From Azolla caroliniana (lineage: Eukaryota; Polypodiophyta): 64,000 bases of DNA. Positions 11,578 to 21,071 of the stretch are shown one piece after another. Location of the stretch: the NCBI GenBank assembly GCA_043228905.1, contig JBHGNT010000010.1, forward strand, positions 7,998,001-8,062,000, in the 5' to 3' direction. The notes beneath the pieces were generated by a model. That model made no database searches. It saw only the letters and a program-made list of their open reading frames with translations, and was not told the DNA's origin. Numbering within the stretch: position 1 is the first letter of the stretch; each line of letters begins with the position of its first letter. The position numbers and the translations under genes are program-made.

Positions 11578-13731
11578 CTAAAAATCCTCTCGGTTCTCGC
11601 CACCGAGGGACTCGTGGTTTCGCTCGTGGTTCGGTCGCACCGTCAGGAACAGGACCGAATGACGCCCATCTTTACTCTTGACCCTCGTGTAAGCCGACTT
11701 GTTGTCCAACACCTTGGTCTCCATCCGTGCTGTCGTAATGTACGGTTCTCCCAGTATGACCGGGTGTGAGGACGTCTCCTGCACAAAGAAGTGCTGGTCT
11801 ATCTCGACGTCGTCGATCTTGACTCGCACGTTTGGGTAGGCCCCGTGTAGTTCCTCGGTGGCGCGCGTCGCCGCCCGTATCTTCCACCCGTGCTTGGTGT
11901 TGATCGGCCATTTCCCCTTCTTGTAGAAGTCCATGGACATCAGGTTTATTTCCGAACCATGGTCCACCAGCGCCACCACTGGTTCCTGAACATCTCCGAT
12001 CTTCACCGGGGTTTCCGTGGTCGCTCGGGCCCAGTGTGGCCTCGAATAGTGGCTCTCCGCCCACTCATCTTCCAACGCCATGTCCTCTATGTGCGTCGTC
12101 CGCAACTCCATCGGCCTTTCCAGTTCTGTCTCCGTCGACAGCCTCTTCCTCTTCACCAAGTCTACGATGGAGTCGTGGAACTCCTTCTTGGCGATTCCGA
12201 GCACCTCCCGCAAAGAAAGTTCCACCTTGTTGTCGAGGATTCGTTCTTCCAGGACCTTTCGTAGGTCCGTGGTCCTTTCGATCTCCGTGCCCAACCGGTA
12301 TCCGCCCTTCTTGTGGTTATCCCGGGCACTGGTCTCACTGGCCTCGTTCTGTTTCGGCCCGAATCGGGTTTCGTATCTCTGTGAGGGTCCGGCCCCTCCG
12401 GTTTTACCTACCCGTTTGTCTTCAACCAGAGCCTCGTAGTTCTGGCAAGTTGCTTCGACGAAACCCGTCTTTTCTTCGACCGGGTCACTCCACCCGGTTA
12501 CCTCCTGGACCCGCTTCTCCGCGCGGTCCGCCTCGTCTTTCCTTAGTCGGGCACCGGCGAGGCCTTCCAGCATCGTCGGCCAGAACCCGGCTTTGCTCTC
12601 CTTCCGGGCCTCGCTGCCTCCGAACCGAATACCGGCCGACGCCGAGTAGTGGATGGTCTCCGCGTGCTGGGTTGCCGCCTCTTCCATCAGCCTTTTCATT
12701 CCTCCTCGCCCGTCGTTTCAGTTCAGGGCCCTCCGGGTATCGTTGGCGTGCACCCGACCTTCCCACAGGTACACTACCCGGCTTCTCAAAGCCTCCGCAA
12801 AGTCCCCGCAGTCTTTCCGGATGTGGCCGACCTCGTCGCACCACATGCACCTATTTCCTACCGGAGGCCGTCGGTCACGAGCCTGTTCGTCGCCTTCCCT
12901 TCGAGCCTGGGCGATCTGGAGATCCTTTACCGCCCGTGTCAACTCCTCCAAAGCTGTTCCCCCGGACGAGCCTCTGACCACGCCGGTCGAAGCCGAACCG
13001 GTTTCGAGCTACTCCCGGGTCTCTTCCCTTCGCGCTTGTGGTATCGGTTCGAGCTTCCTTGCTGCGACAGGACCCGCCCCGGTCGCCCCTGTATCAGCCC
13101 ACTCCCACCGTTTGTCAAAACGGCCGCAGACTCTTTTTACCGCGGCCCAGTTGGCCGTCAACCCGTCTTCGGTTTCCAGTAAGGAGCCCACTTGCTCCCG
13201 ATCCCGTGCGTCAACCGATTTGACAAACAGTAGGACACGACTTGTGTCCAGAACGGTCCGATCGAGTGCCGAAAGGTGCACGAAGCGTTCCTCAAACTCC
13301 CGGAGGAGTACCGACGCATTCCTTCCTTTGTTGGGGGACTCCACCCACTCCATGAAGCCCCGCTTCGAAAGCCGAAGCACGTCATCCAGCCCGTATTTCT
13401 CCAGGAGCCATACTTCGAACTCCTCCCAGGTCCGGCTCTCCGCCCGGACCTCGAGCACCTCCGCATGGATGCCCGGTATCGCCACTCGAGGGAATCCGGC
13501 AAGATGCCTCTCTTCCGGAATATCCCTCATCAACATTTCCGCCCGGTAGGATGCCAAATAACTCGTGGCATCCTTTCCACTGAACCGGCCGATCGTACCG
13601 ATGATCGCCTCAATAGCCCTGTCAAGGGCGCCAGTGCCCTCGCGCGCGCTCACTATCCGGTCCACGGCCGAAGCCATGGCCTCTGCAAGATCCGACCCCT
13701 CATCTTCTGCTCCTCTGCCGCCTTGTTTCAC
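11578..13731 (-). pseudogene. gag-pro: Gypsy B gag and aspartic protease
   Basis: One frame covers gag and protease, with stops at 13009-13011, 12718-12720 and 11578-11580, and continues into RT. The frame opens right after the PBS without an ATG; the first in-frame ATG is at 13677 (MASAVDRI), my preferred start. Gag contains IGRFSGKDATSYLASYRAEM and a zinc knuckle CMWCDEVGHIRKDC (about 12860-12820). The protease motif is VALVDHGSEINLMS (about 11990-11950), with DHG in place of the usual DSG/DTG. It is followed by VILGEPYITTARMETKVLD. A DHGSEIN protease followed by this flap region is what I recall from fungal Ty3 elements. Low confidence attaches to that origin, high confidence to the gypsy assignment. 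Confidence 0.82.
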
Positions 13732-13744
13732 GTCGGGTTCACCA
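13729..13744 (-). other. Primer binding site of element B
   Basis: Reading on the - strand, TGGTGAACCCGACGTG lies four bases inside the 5' LTR. It begins with TGG, as a site complementary to a tRNA CCA end should. I cannot name the tRNA with confidence. It is not the initiator-Met site used by the copia elements in this window. Confidence 0.55.
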
Positions 13745-13748
13745 AAGA

Positions 13749-14400
13749 TGTCGTGTTACTACGCGCGTGCGTGGAGAAACGAGGCGGGACCACCGGGGTC
13801 TTGAACCGAAGAGCAGGTGATAGAAGGGGAAAGAGAAAGAGAGAGACGCCCGATTACGTATGAGCAAAGAAACACAGGGACACGGCCCGTCAACGCGGAA
13901 GACACGAATGGACACAGAGATAGAGAGACACGAATGTTTGTATATTAACGAATGACACATAAACAACAGAGCACGCGAGCAGTTAGAACCGAACAGGCCG
14001 TCGAACAGATGCCGATGCCTGCTCGTCTGCGCACAAAAGGGGATAGGATGGAGGTGCTGCCGGAAGCACACGGGCGTTCCTCGAAGCAGCGCGAGCCTCC
14101 CGAAAACTTGCAGAGAAGAGCGATGGAGAACGAATAGAGGAGAAGCGTTCGGTTTCGGTCCCACAACACTTCGTCCTCCTCAAAAAAAATGCCCCTTTTC
14201 TCCCCGCGTCTCCCTCTCTTTTATAGCTTCAAGAACGGAGCCGTTTCCCTCATTAACTTCCTACCTACCGAATCTAACTACCTAGGATATACCTTTGTAC
14301 CTAATCCTCTATTATATACATTAAAGGGCGAGCACGCGTGAAGAGCCGGTTCACGCGCGCTATGCACCGATTACGCTAAGGGACGGTTTTCTTCACGACA
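13749..14400 (-). repeat. 5' LTR of gypsy element B
   Basis: On the + strand it runs TGTCGTG...CACGACA, a perfect 7-base terminal inverted pair. It carries a TATA box (TATAAAAG, - strand, 14218-14225) and a long region rich in GA dinucleotides in the transcribed part. It is homologous to the LTR of A and to fragments at 46880-47518. Confidence 0.9.
14218..14225 (-). promoter_or_regulatory. TATA box in 5' LTR of B
   Basis: TATAAAAG on the - strand lies about 180 bases from the LTR start. The same position is conserved in A (2771-2778) and in the other B LTR. Confidence 0.6.
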
Positions 14401-15058
14401 ACGTAGAGGAGATAACACAACTGCTGGAAGTTTTCGGCGAAAGTCAGGAAGATATCTTCCACCAGCTGTGCGCGATCAAAAGCGAGCATCAAAGGGCAAT
14501 GGAATTGAAGAAGGTGGAGGCTATAATCGTCCAGGACAACGACTCCGCGGAGCAAAATGAGCGTCCAACTGATCCTAATGACGCAATGCTGGAGGGCCCC
14601 ACGCAAGAAACAGGCCCGGAAGAATCATGCCCAGATGTTTGTCCATGCCCAACGATAGAGCCACCAAGAAATGACGTTTCCTCACCCACATATGGCGTAC
14701 CAACCGAGCCCACCACGGAAACGCTGCGAGAAGAGGACTTGGCCCCCATGCAAGAAACATGCCTGACAAAGTCACGCCCAGATTCCGCGGAGCATGACAA
14801 CACCCCTACCGAACATGCAAGCATTCCAGAGATGACTTCGATGACCGTACCGAACGACATAGTCCCAGCCACGATAATCATTGCAGAGGAAGCAGTACAA
14901 GAAGAAATATGGCCGGAGCCACCCACGAAGAGACTACAAGCGGAAGTGTCGGGTGAGCCACAAAGTGATGGGGCCAACCACGGTACGGAGCCACCAATCA
15001 CGACAAGTAACAACGGGCACCCGAAGCCAAATATCCTTGATATTTTGGTAGATGAATA
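14401..15058 (+). pseudogene. Element C extra ORF, C-terminal part
   Basis: This continues the extra ORF of C after the B insertion. The reading EEITQLLEVFGESQEDIFHQL leads into an open frame (14499-15058) rich in Glu, Pro and Thr. The frame ends KPNILDILVDE with TAA at 15056-15058. In D the same ORF ends with an acidic segment containing SLFDILQDD, so a terminal DIL motif is shared. The first part is predicted helical and charged, like the coiled-coil part of the D ORF. No known enzyme motif is visible. It lies directly upstream of the polypurine tract and LTR. Confidence 0.6.
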
Positions 15059-15073
15059 AAGGGAGGAATGGTC
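15059..15073 (+). other. Polypurine tract of element C
   Basis: The purine-rich run AGGGAGGAATGGTC lies between the stop codon of the extra ORF and the LTR start TGACGTGCC. Confidence 0.5.
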
Positions 15074-15502
15074 TGACGTGCCAAGGCACTGTCCCACAGG
15101 CGTGCCAATGTTGTCCGCCATAAGAGGACAAATGTAAATAATGCATAATAAAGAAGTGTATTAATTATAATAGAAGCGTTGAAATAACGCGTGTAACAGT
15201 TCACGTGGGAAGCATAACCAACTAGGCCCTGTGTATATAAAGGGCATATTAACATTGTAAAGGGTTAGCGCATTTTTGAGCACAGTCTTTTAATATAGTT
15301 TCTGTCTTCTCTGATTCCTGTATCCTATCTCTTGTCTGTTGTCTGTTGTCTTTTATCCATGTGCATGACTGTGTATGAGTAAGCGTAAGGTGAAGTACGT
15401 GTGCGTATTTACGCACAATAGGAGCTCGGTTGTAGCCGTCTCCCATTACGCCTTTTGTATACACTCTACTGCATAAGTCCCTATGTTCTACATGCTACGC
15501 CA
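15074..15502 (+). repeat. 3' LTR of element C (right end uncertain)
   Basis: The LTR begins TGACGTGCC just after the polypurine tract. It contains TATATAAA at 15234-15241, followed by a transcribed-type CT-rich region. No second copy is in the window, so the right end is a guess at a CA (15502). The related element D has different LTR ends. Confidence 0.45.
15234..15241 (+). promoter_or_regulatory. TATA box in LTR of C
   Basis: TATATAAA followed by GGGCAT is placed about 160 bases into the LTR, a normal core-promoter position for a plant LTR. Confidence 0.5.
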
Positions 15503-15609
15503 ACCTCATCTCCCTTGCACCACGATCACCTTGATACCTACCTCGAAGGACTGAGAGTAGGCCATGTTCCTAACTGGCAACAGTGGCAAAGGCGGCATAG
15601 TCAAGAAGG
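15503..15609. other. Short junction sequence, unassigned
   Basis: About 100 bases between the presumed end of C and the first recognisable codons of copia fragment U. I see no ORF or repeat here. It may hold the true end of the C LTR and the break point of U. Confidence 0.3.
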
Positions 15610-16008
15610 ATCTAACCGGCCAGGACCAAGAAATGGTCGGACGTGGTCAAGGGCTTGAAGAAGGATGACGAATTGGAGATAGCCAATTCGGACAAGAGCA
15701 GGAGAGAATTGAGACAACCAATTTGGTCAAGGAGTTGGATTTGGGAGAATTGAATCATATGAAGGCCAAGTAGTCAAGAAGGCAACCGAAGCCGACACCA
15801 AAACGATAGTAGACGGGTTGAGGGGTGCCAAAGCCGTGGCAGTGAGGGAGTTGAGAAAGGCCTGATGAGTAGACAAGCCGGCCAAGGAGGTCGAAGAATG
15901 CGAGACCGGATAGGTAGAGGAGCATGTGCTAGGAGACTAGCTAGCAAGAGAAGTCGAGGCGAAGAACCCGCAAAACAGAAGGAACCTCTAGTTGAGCTTG
16001 AGGGGCAG
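15610..16008 (+). pseudogene. Copia U: C-terminal tail of an H-family polyprotein
   Basis: The only part left of an H-family copia polyprotein. The frame opens with KKWSDVVKGLKKDDELEIANSDKS, which matches the ends of H (WSDMVKGLKP, about 27510) and Q (WSDVVRGLKP, about 61560). The rest of the tail is degenerate. It leads into GTTGAGCTTGAGGGGCAG, the polypurine tract, as in H. Everything upstream (gag, protease, integrase, RT, RNase H) is missing, so U is a 5'-truncated remnant. Confidence 0.6.
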
Positions 16009-16205
16009 TGTTGAGAAGTAAGCTCAACATAGACCAGATCGGATTGGTGAGAGAACCAGATTGGAGAATCGGATCTAGGTTTTTCTCTGTGTTTTCTGTT
16101 GTTTTTCTGTGTGTTCTTCCATTGTTTTTCTCTGTGTTTTTTGTTGTTGTCTGGCTGAGCCAGTTCTATTCTATTTAGCTTCTGCACCTTAATCTTTACA
16201 AAAAC
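16009..16205 (+). repeat. Truncated 3' LTR of copia U
   Basis: It begins TGTTGAGAAGTAAGCTCAAC, sharing the terminal palindrome of the H and F LTRs, and continues into a region rich in GTTTTTCTCTGTG. It breaks near 16205, where T integrase coding starts abruptly. Confidence 0.6.
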
Positions 16206-18160
16206 GATCATGGAAAGGGTCAGATGTATGCTATCACATGCCAAACTGTCTAAGACCTATGTAATTGAGGCATTAATGACGGTTGTTTACAGTATAGATA
16301 GGTCTCTCTCAATGCCATTAGATGGTGATGTCCCACAGAGGGTTGGACAGGAAAAGATGTATCTTACCAGCATCCAATCGTGTTCGAATTCTTGGACCTG
16401 AGATTGAAATTGGATCGCAAAAGTCATCCATATTCTTTCTTTTGGTATGATGAGGACCTATTCAACTATAAACAATGGGACTTGATAGACAAGAAGGTCA
16501 TCAAGAGCCGGGGCATAGTCTTCATGGATTGTGGAAGTTTGCATAAGCAGTCGAATCCGACTCGGCTGATACAATGAGAATCAAATACTAGTCGTCTGAT
16601 AGCCAGAAGCCAGCTGATGAGTTTTGGGAGTCAACCGAAACCAGGCAGCCGACCAATGTACATGTAGAACCGGCCACCAGAAGACAACTAGCGGATGAAG
16701 CCAAATCAGTTTAAGATAAAGAGCCAGATGAGGTAGCCGAACCAAAGTCAGTTACTGATGGAATACGGTACCCCCTAGGACAAAGAAGAGCATCCTGTCA
16801 GTTTCAAGATAGAGAACATGTACTACTGACTAAAGAAGGGGAGCTAGGATGCTTCAATGAAGCAATGATTGATGCCTACAACAAAGAGTGGTATTGTGCC
16901 ATGCAAGACAAAATGGATTCCTTGCATGAGAACCACACATATGAGCTAACCGAGTTGCTGAAAGGAAAGAAGGCACTCATGAATGAGTAGGTAAATAAGT
17001 TGAAACTAGGAAAGAACGGAAATCCACCCAGATATAAAGCCCTCATTGTGGTGAAGGCCTTCCAACATAAAAAGGGTGTAGATTTTGATGAGATATTTGT
17101 CCCAGTGATGAAGATGACATCCATCAGAATTGTGTTGAGCATTGAAACCAGCAGTGAAGATAGAGCAGTTGGATGTCAAGACTACATTTCTGCATGGAGA
17201 TTTAGAGAAATATATCTACATCCAACAGCTTCAAGGATTTGAGGAGAAGGAAAAAGAAAACCTTGTATGCGGCTAAGAAAGAGCTTGTATGGGCTGAACC
17301 AAGCTCCCCTGCAATGGTACAAGAAGTTTGAATCCTTCATGGTGGAGCATGGATTCTACAAGACACAAGTTGACCATTGTGTCTTTGTGAAGAAGTATGA
17401 TGGAGGAGACTTCATGATCCTCTTATTGTACGTTGATGATATGCTTATTGTCGGACATGACCTTAAGAAAATTCTTTTGAGGGCTTTGAGTAATTCTTTT
17501 GCAATGAAAGATATGGGTTCGACAAAGCAAATAATGGGAATGCACGTAGTCCGGGACTAGATAAAGAAGATGTTGTGGCTGTCACAAGAGAAATATGTGA
17601 AAAAGGTGCTCCGTAGATTCAACATGCAAAATGCCAAGCCGGTCGGCTCAATGTTGCCGACATACATCAAACTGAATGCCAGTTAATGTCCAAAGTCCAA
17701 AAAATATAAAGCAAAGATGAGGAAGATCCTGTATGCCTCAACTGTCAGAAGCCTAATGTATGCCATGATATGTACTAGGTCGGACATTGCATATGTTGTG
17801 CCGTTACATGAGAAATCCCGGAAAGGAGCATTGGGTTGTAGTGAAGTGGGTACTCAGATACCTCAGAGGCACCTCGGGTGTATTCCTTAGATACGGCTTA
17901 GGTAAACCCGTGCTTGAAGGGTTTACAGATTTTGATATGTCGGCCGATGTTGATTCTGGCCGCTCTACATCAGGGTACGTAATGACCTATGTAAGGTGAG
18001 CTGCCTCATGGCAATCGAGGCTGCAAAAGGTTGTGGCTTTGTCGACCATAGAAGCTAAGTACATGGTTGTTGTAGAAGCCGACAAGGAAATAATCTGGAT
18101 GAGGGATTTCATTGGTGAGCCAGGAATGAAGCAAGATTATTTCCTATTATTAGATATAAA
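16206..18160 (+). pseudogene. pol: Copia T: integrase end, RT and RNase H (E family)
   Basis: A 5'-truncated copia pol on the + strand of the same family as E. It starts inside integrase with IMERVRCMLSHAKLSKTY (16207), then shows RVGQEKMYL. RT follows: AMQDKMDSLHENHTYEL (about 16900), KKGVDFDEIFVPVMKMTSIRIVLS, SLYGLNQAPLQWYKKFESFM and the catalytic LLLYVDDMLIVG (about 17427). RNase H shows LEGFTDFDMSADVDSGRSTSGYVMTY and LSTIEAKYMVVVEADKEIIWMRDFI. Several stops (for example 16990 and 17560) and frameshifts are present. The coding breaks near 18155, just before the LTR of element S. Confidence 0.82.
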
Positions 18161-18165
18161 GTTAT

Positions 18166-18394
18166 TGATGCGGAAGATGATTGAAGACCCGTTTGTTAGT
18201 CTAGCAAACAAGTAGAGTTGCAGTTTGATGGGATAATTACACAGAGAGAAAGAGAGAGAGATGTGCTCAAAGAAGACTATCTTTCATTAACATTCAAACC
18301 CATTTTACAAGAACAGTTTCCTACTTATATAGCTAGGTTAATTGTGTTCACACTAGAGATACAAAGTGGGCAGAGTGGGGCTTTTATCCCAACA
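18166..18394 (-). repeat. 3' LTR of copia S
   Basis: Read on the - strand it runs TGTTGGGATAAAAGCC to TTCCGCATCA. It matches the LTR of R (19988-20298) along most of its length, including the CACTCTGCCCA, TATATAAGT and TTTGCTAGACT segments. It is followed at 18395 by the reversed polypurine tract AACTCTCCC. Its left flank GTTAT is a candidate duplication, but the partner is not seen. Confidence 0.65.
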
Positions 18395-19886
18395 AACTCT
18401 CCCGTAAAAGGACTACTCTTTTTTACATACAATGTGACGGGATTATCTTCCTTGTAAGATCAAATTACATCTTAAACTTAATCAACTATATGTATGCAAG
18501 CCGATCGGCTGGTATCCGAATTGGTAGAGGTAGAGGTAGAGGTAGAGTTAGAGCTAGTTGATCGGCTGCTTGCTGAGTCGGCTAGTGTTCGAATTGGCTA
18601 ATGACCGATTCAATTTTTGACCTCTAGTCTATCGGTTCTCCATGAGTGTGATCCCCGTGCTCTCTGATGGATCATTGATTAGTTTTCGGTTCCATTCAAC
18701 CCTCAATCGTCTCATCTCCTGTCCTTTCAATCTCCTCGCACTCAGTTGTGTTTGTAGCCTTCAGGCTATCCGGCTCCTTTGACTATGTCGTTTCGACTTG
18801 TCTACCCGTGTCATTCTTCAACTTACCTTCTGCTCGTCATTCGGCTCCTCTTTGCTTGCTTGCTTGTTGTAGTCCCACATGTCCTCTTTGTGTGTTGAAG
18901 TGTTGATATGAGAGATGCTTGGTCAGGCTATCGGCGATGTTCACCTCAGTATCCACCTTCTAGACTTCGAGCTTCTTATCAATGATGAGCTCCCGAATAT
19001 GATGGTACCTCACATTAATATGCTTCTTCTTGGCATGTATACCGAATTCTAGATGAGGTATTTGCGTTTTGTGAGTCGCAATAGGGGGTTGATGGTGGAT
19101 GGTTGATTTGGCCTTTAGCCGAAAAGTTAGCCGACAATCGGTGCAGCCAGATGGCGCTTCCTTGACTGCTCCTGATGCGGTTATATACTCGGATTTTGTT
19201 GTTGAGAGTGTAGTGCAGTCTTGTAACTTCGACCTCCATGATATGGCACCACTGCCATAGGTTAAGACATGTCCTGATGTCGACTTCTGATTGTCTGAAT
19301 TACCGGCGTAGTTAGAGTCTGTATAACCTTCGACTTTGATCGAATTGTCCAATCTAAATGTTAGATGTAGATCTTCGGTTCCTCGTAGGTACCTGCAGAT
19401 GTTCTTCACAACTTCCCAATGTTTTCTTCCGGGTTTAGACATGTACTTGTTGATGACTCCTACGGTATGCAAGGTCTGTTCAAGTCACCACTATTGCGTA
19501 CATGAGACTTCCTACTGCCAATGCATAGGGTATTCTGCTCATGAGCTTTCTCTCCTCTTCTGTGGATGGAGAGTCTCTATTGGATAGTCAGAACGACGTC
19601 GGAAGTGGTGTTTGTGCTAGCTTCGCATTCTCCATATTGAAGTGTCTGAGTACCTTTCGAATGTCGTCGGACTTGTCGAGCCGGTGGATCTTTGTTGTCT
19701 GATTTCCCTCTATCAGCATGCCTAATATTTGTCGGGCTTGTCCGGGTTCCTTCATCGCAAATTTGTTGTGACAACTCCACTTTAGCTTTCCAATTTCGGC
19801 TCGATCGCTGCTGGCAATGAGCATGTTGTCGACATATAGGATCAAGTAGATCCGGAACTCGTCGGCTAGTTGCCAAATGTACATAC
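18395..19886 (-). pseudogene. pol: Copia S: RT end and RNase H
   Basis: The 3' part of a copia pol on the - strand. RT is represented by LILYVDNMLIASSDRAEIGKLK (about 19840); the second catalytic Asp is changed to Asn, a G-to-A change at a CpG. Then come GQARQILGMLIEGN and, after a gap, GVINKYMSKPGRKHWEVVKNICRYLRGT. RNase H shows VEGYTDSNYAGNSDNQKSTSGHVLTYGSGAISW and KKKHINVRYHHIRELI. The C-terminal tail is decayed (ADSLTKHL near 18915). The upstream part is lost at 19886, where R abuts. It is not functional. Confidence 0.8.
18523..18552 (+). repeat. GGTAGA hexanucleotide microsatellite
   Basis: About five imperfect copies of GGTAGA in tandem, within the non-coding tail between the RNase H of S and its LTR. 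Confidence 0.7.
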
Positions 19887-19987
19887 TGTTGGGCTAAAAG
19901 TCCCATGTTACCCATTTGTATCCTAGTGTGCGACATATAGGATCATGTAGATACGGGACTCATCAGCTTGTTGCCAAATGTACATAC
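19829..19987 (+). repeat. 101-bp tandem duplication across the S/R junction
   Basis: The segment CGACATATAGGATCA...TTGCCAAATGTACATAC plus the LTR start TTGGGCTAAAAGTCCC occurs twice, offset by 101 bases. LTR starts are at 19887 (TGTTGGGC) and 19988 (TATTGGGC). Copies differ by point mutations. The unit contains both S coding sequence and R LTR sequence, so it arose after R joined S. Confidence 0.75.
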
Positions 19988-20138
19988 TATTGGGCTAAAA
20001 GTCCCACTCTGCCCATGTGTATCTTAGTGTGAACATGTCCTCATAGTTAGGGCTAAGTTACCCTAACTATATAAGTGAGAGACTAACATTCTTAAAAGTG
20101 TGTTCAGAGGTTAATGTAAGATTGTCATTCTTTGAGCA

Positions 20139-20173
<35 letters not shown>

Positions 20174-20298
20174 TTGTGCAACTGTCTACTTTCATTCTCC
20201 TGAATCTATGTATAGTGCATATTTCTACCTCAATCACTACTTGCGTTGTTTGCTAGACTCACTAACAGGCTCTCAATCCTATTCCGCAACACTCAACA
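19988..20298 (+). repeat. 5' LTR of copia R
   Basis: An LTR ending ...CACTCAACA two bases before a PBS. It contains ACTATATAAGTGAG (TATA region near 20070) and a TC microsatellite (20142-20169). It is homologous to the LTR of S in the opposite orientation. A partial duplicate of its start lies at 19887. Confidence 0.7.
20142..20169 (+). repeat. TC dinucleotide microsatellite
   Basis: About 14 TC/CT units in the transcribed part of the R LTR. Confidence 0.9.
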
Positions 20299-20300
20299 AT

Positions 20301-20312
20301 TGGTATCAGAGC
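20301..20312 (+). other. Primer binding site of copia R
   Basis: TGGTATCAGAGC, the site complementary to the 3' end of plant initiator tRNA-Met used by copia elements, is placed two bases after the LTR. Confidence 0.9.
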
Positions 20313-20408
20313 AACTCACAATCCGGCAACAACAACAACATAAAACCTGAGAAGAGAAGAATTGACTGAAGGAAAGTACCAAGCCAAAAATCTCACTTCA
20401 TATAGAAC

Positions 20409-20490
20409 ATGGCTTCAACATCCGATACAGTAAAAATTCGAAATTTCGACGACAAAAACTTTGCCTTATAGAAAGAAATGATGCAGGATG
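20409..20490 (+). pseudogene. gag: Copia R gag, first codons
   Basis: ATG at 20409 opens MASTSDTVKIRNFDDKNFAL, a copia gag start, then TAG at 20469 where related gags have Trp. The reading is cut at 20490 by insertion of copia J (left flank GGATG). The remainder of R is not found in the window. Confidence 0.65.
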
Positions 20491-21061
20491 TGAAGAGAAA
20501 AGCGTGGAATATTGCTCGGCCACAACTAAGTCTTGAATCACTTTGATGAGAATGAAACACAGAAATGGGAAGTGGAGAGTACACAAAGGAAATACATAGG
20601 ATGTTTATGTGGAAAACCTAAATAGGGAAAAACCACGGGAGCCCACAGACTCCAACATCACTATAGGAGAAAGGTACAATCAGAGCCTTAGAGGCAACAA
20701 CCTCGAGCTTTGTATCTTCGCCATCCAACGGTTACAACAGAGTATCTCTCTTTATCTCACACTCTGTCCCTCTCTGTCGCTCTCTATACAACAATTACAA
20801 CAATATGACAACAACATACAACATCCTCACATAGTGATTGCCCTAAGTCATATTTATACTTATATGAACTTAGGGAAATTTACAAATATAGCCTCAATAA
20901 GCTTACTCAAAACATATTTACAAATATGTCTTCTCTTTTGGTTTTCACCGACTCTCTTCCGGTTCTCATTGGCTCTCCTCCAGTTTCCGGATCTCTTCCG
21001 GTTCTCATCAGGTCCTCTTCATTCATCACCAGATCCCATCCGGAGGGACCGATTCCCAACA
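20491..21061 (-). repeat. 3' LTR of copia J
   Basis: On the + strand it runs TGAAGAGAAAAGCG to ATTCCCAACA. It is homologous to the 5' LTR remnant at 46568-46879 and to the solo LTR at 51246-51759. It is adjoined at 21062 by the reversed polypurine tract ATCTCCCCCTTCACTCC. Confidence 0.85.
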
Positions 21062-21071
21062 ATCTCCCCCT

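Larger units (their letters stand above)
7803..14400 (-). mobile_element. Element B: fungal-type Ty3/gypsy retrotransposon with both LTRs
   Basis: A 6.6 kb gypsy element on the - strand. The 5' LTR is 13749-14400 and the 3' LTR is 7803-8426. Gag, protease, RT, RNase H and a truncated integrase lie between. Flanks read ACAT (7799-7802) and ACGT (14401-14404), a candidate 4-bp target-site duplication with one CpG-to-CpA change. Element C reads on coherently on both sides. B is defective: nonsense codons, a 1-nt deletion in RT, and a deletion of about 400 bp in the integrase core compared with A. Confidence 0.9.
3241..15502 (+). mobile_element. Element C: Athila/Tat-like Ty3/gypsy element with extra 3' ORF, interrupted by B
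   Basis: The sequence 3241-7802 and 14401-15502 forms one decayed gypsy element read on the + strand, interrupted by element B (7803-14400). Order: gag/protease remnant, RT, RNase H, integrase, a purine-rich spacer, a long additional ORF, then a 3' LTR. Every segment aligns in order with element D (28556-37866, - strand), which is complete. Its 5' end is lost because element A abuts at 3240. The integrase tail (FGLEAVMPIEFQVPSLR) is of the kind seen in plant Athila/Tat gypsy elements. Confidence 0.85.

Noticed and set aside
12036-12977. Long + strand ORF (313 codons) opposite gypsy B gag
   Set aside because: It is the reverse of the B gag-protease frame. Its Pro/Ser/Arg-rich content is what a GC-rich antisense frame gives, and the - strand has clear gag, knuckle and protease motifs.
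15774-16244. - strand ORF (156 codons) across U and its LTR
   Set aside because: It crosses the polypurine tract and LTR boundary and has no motif; it is antisense to U.
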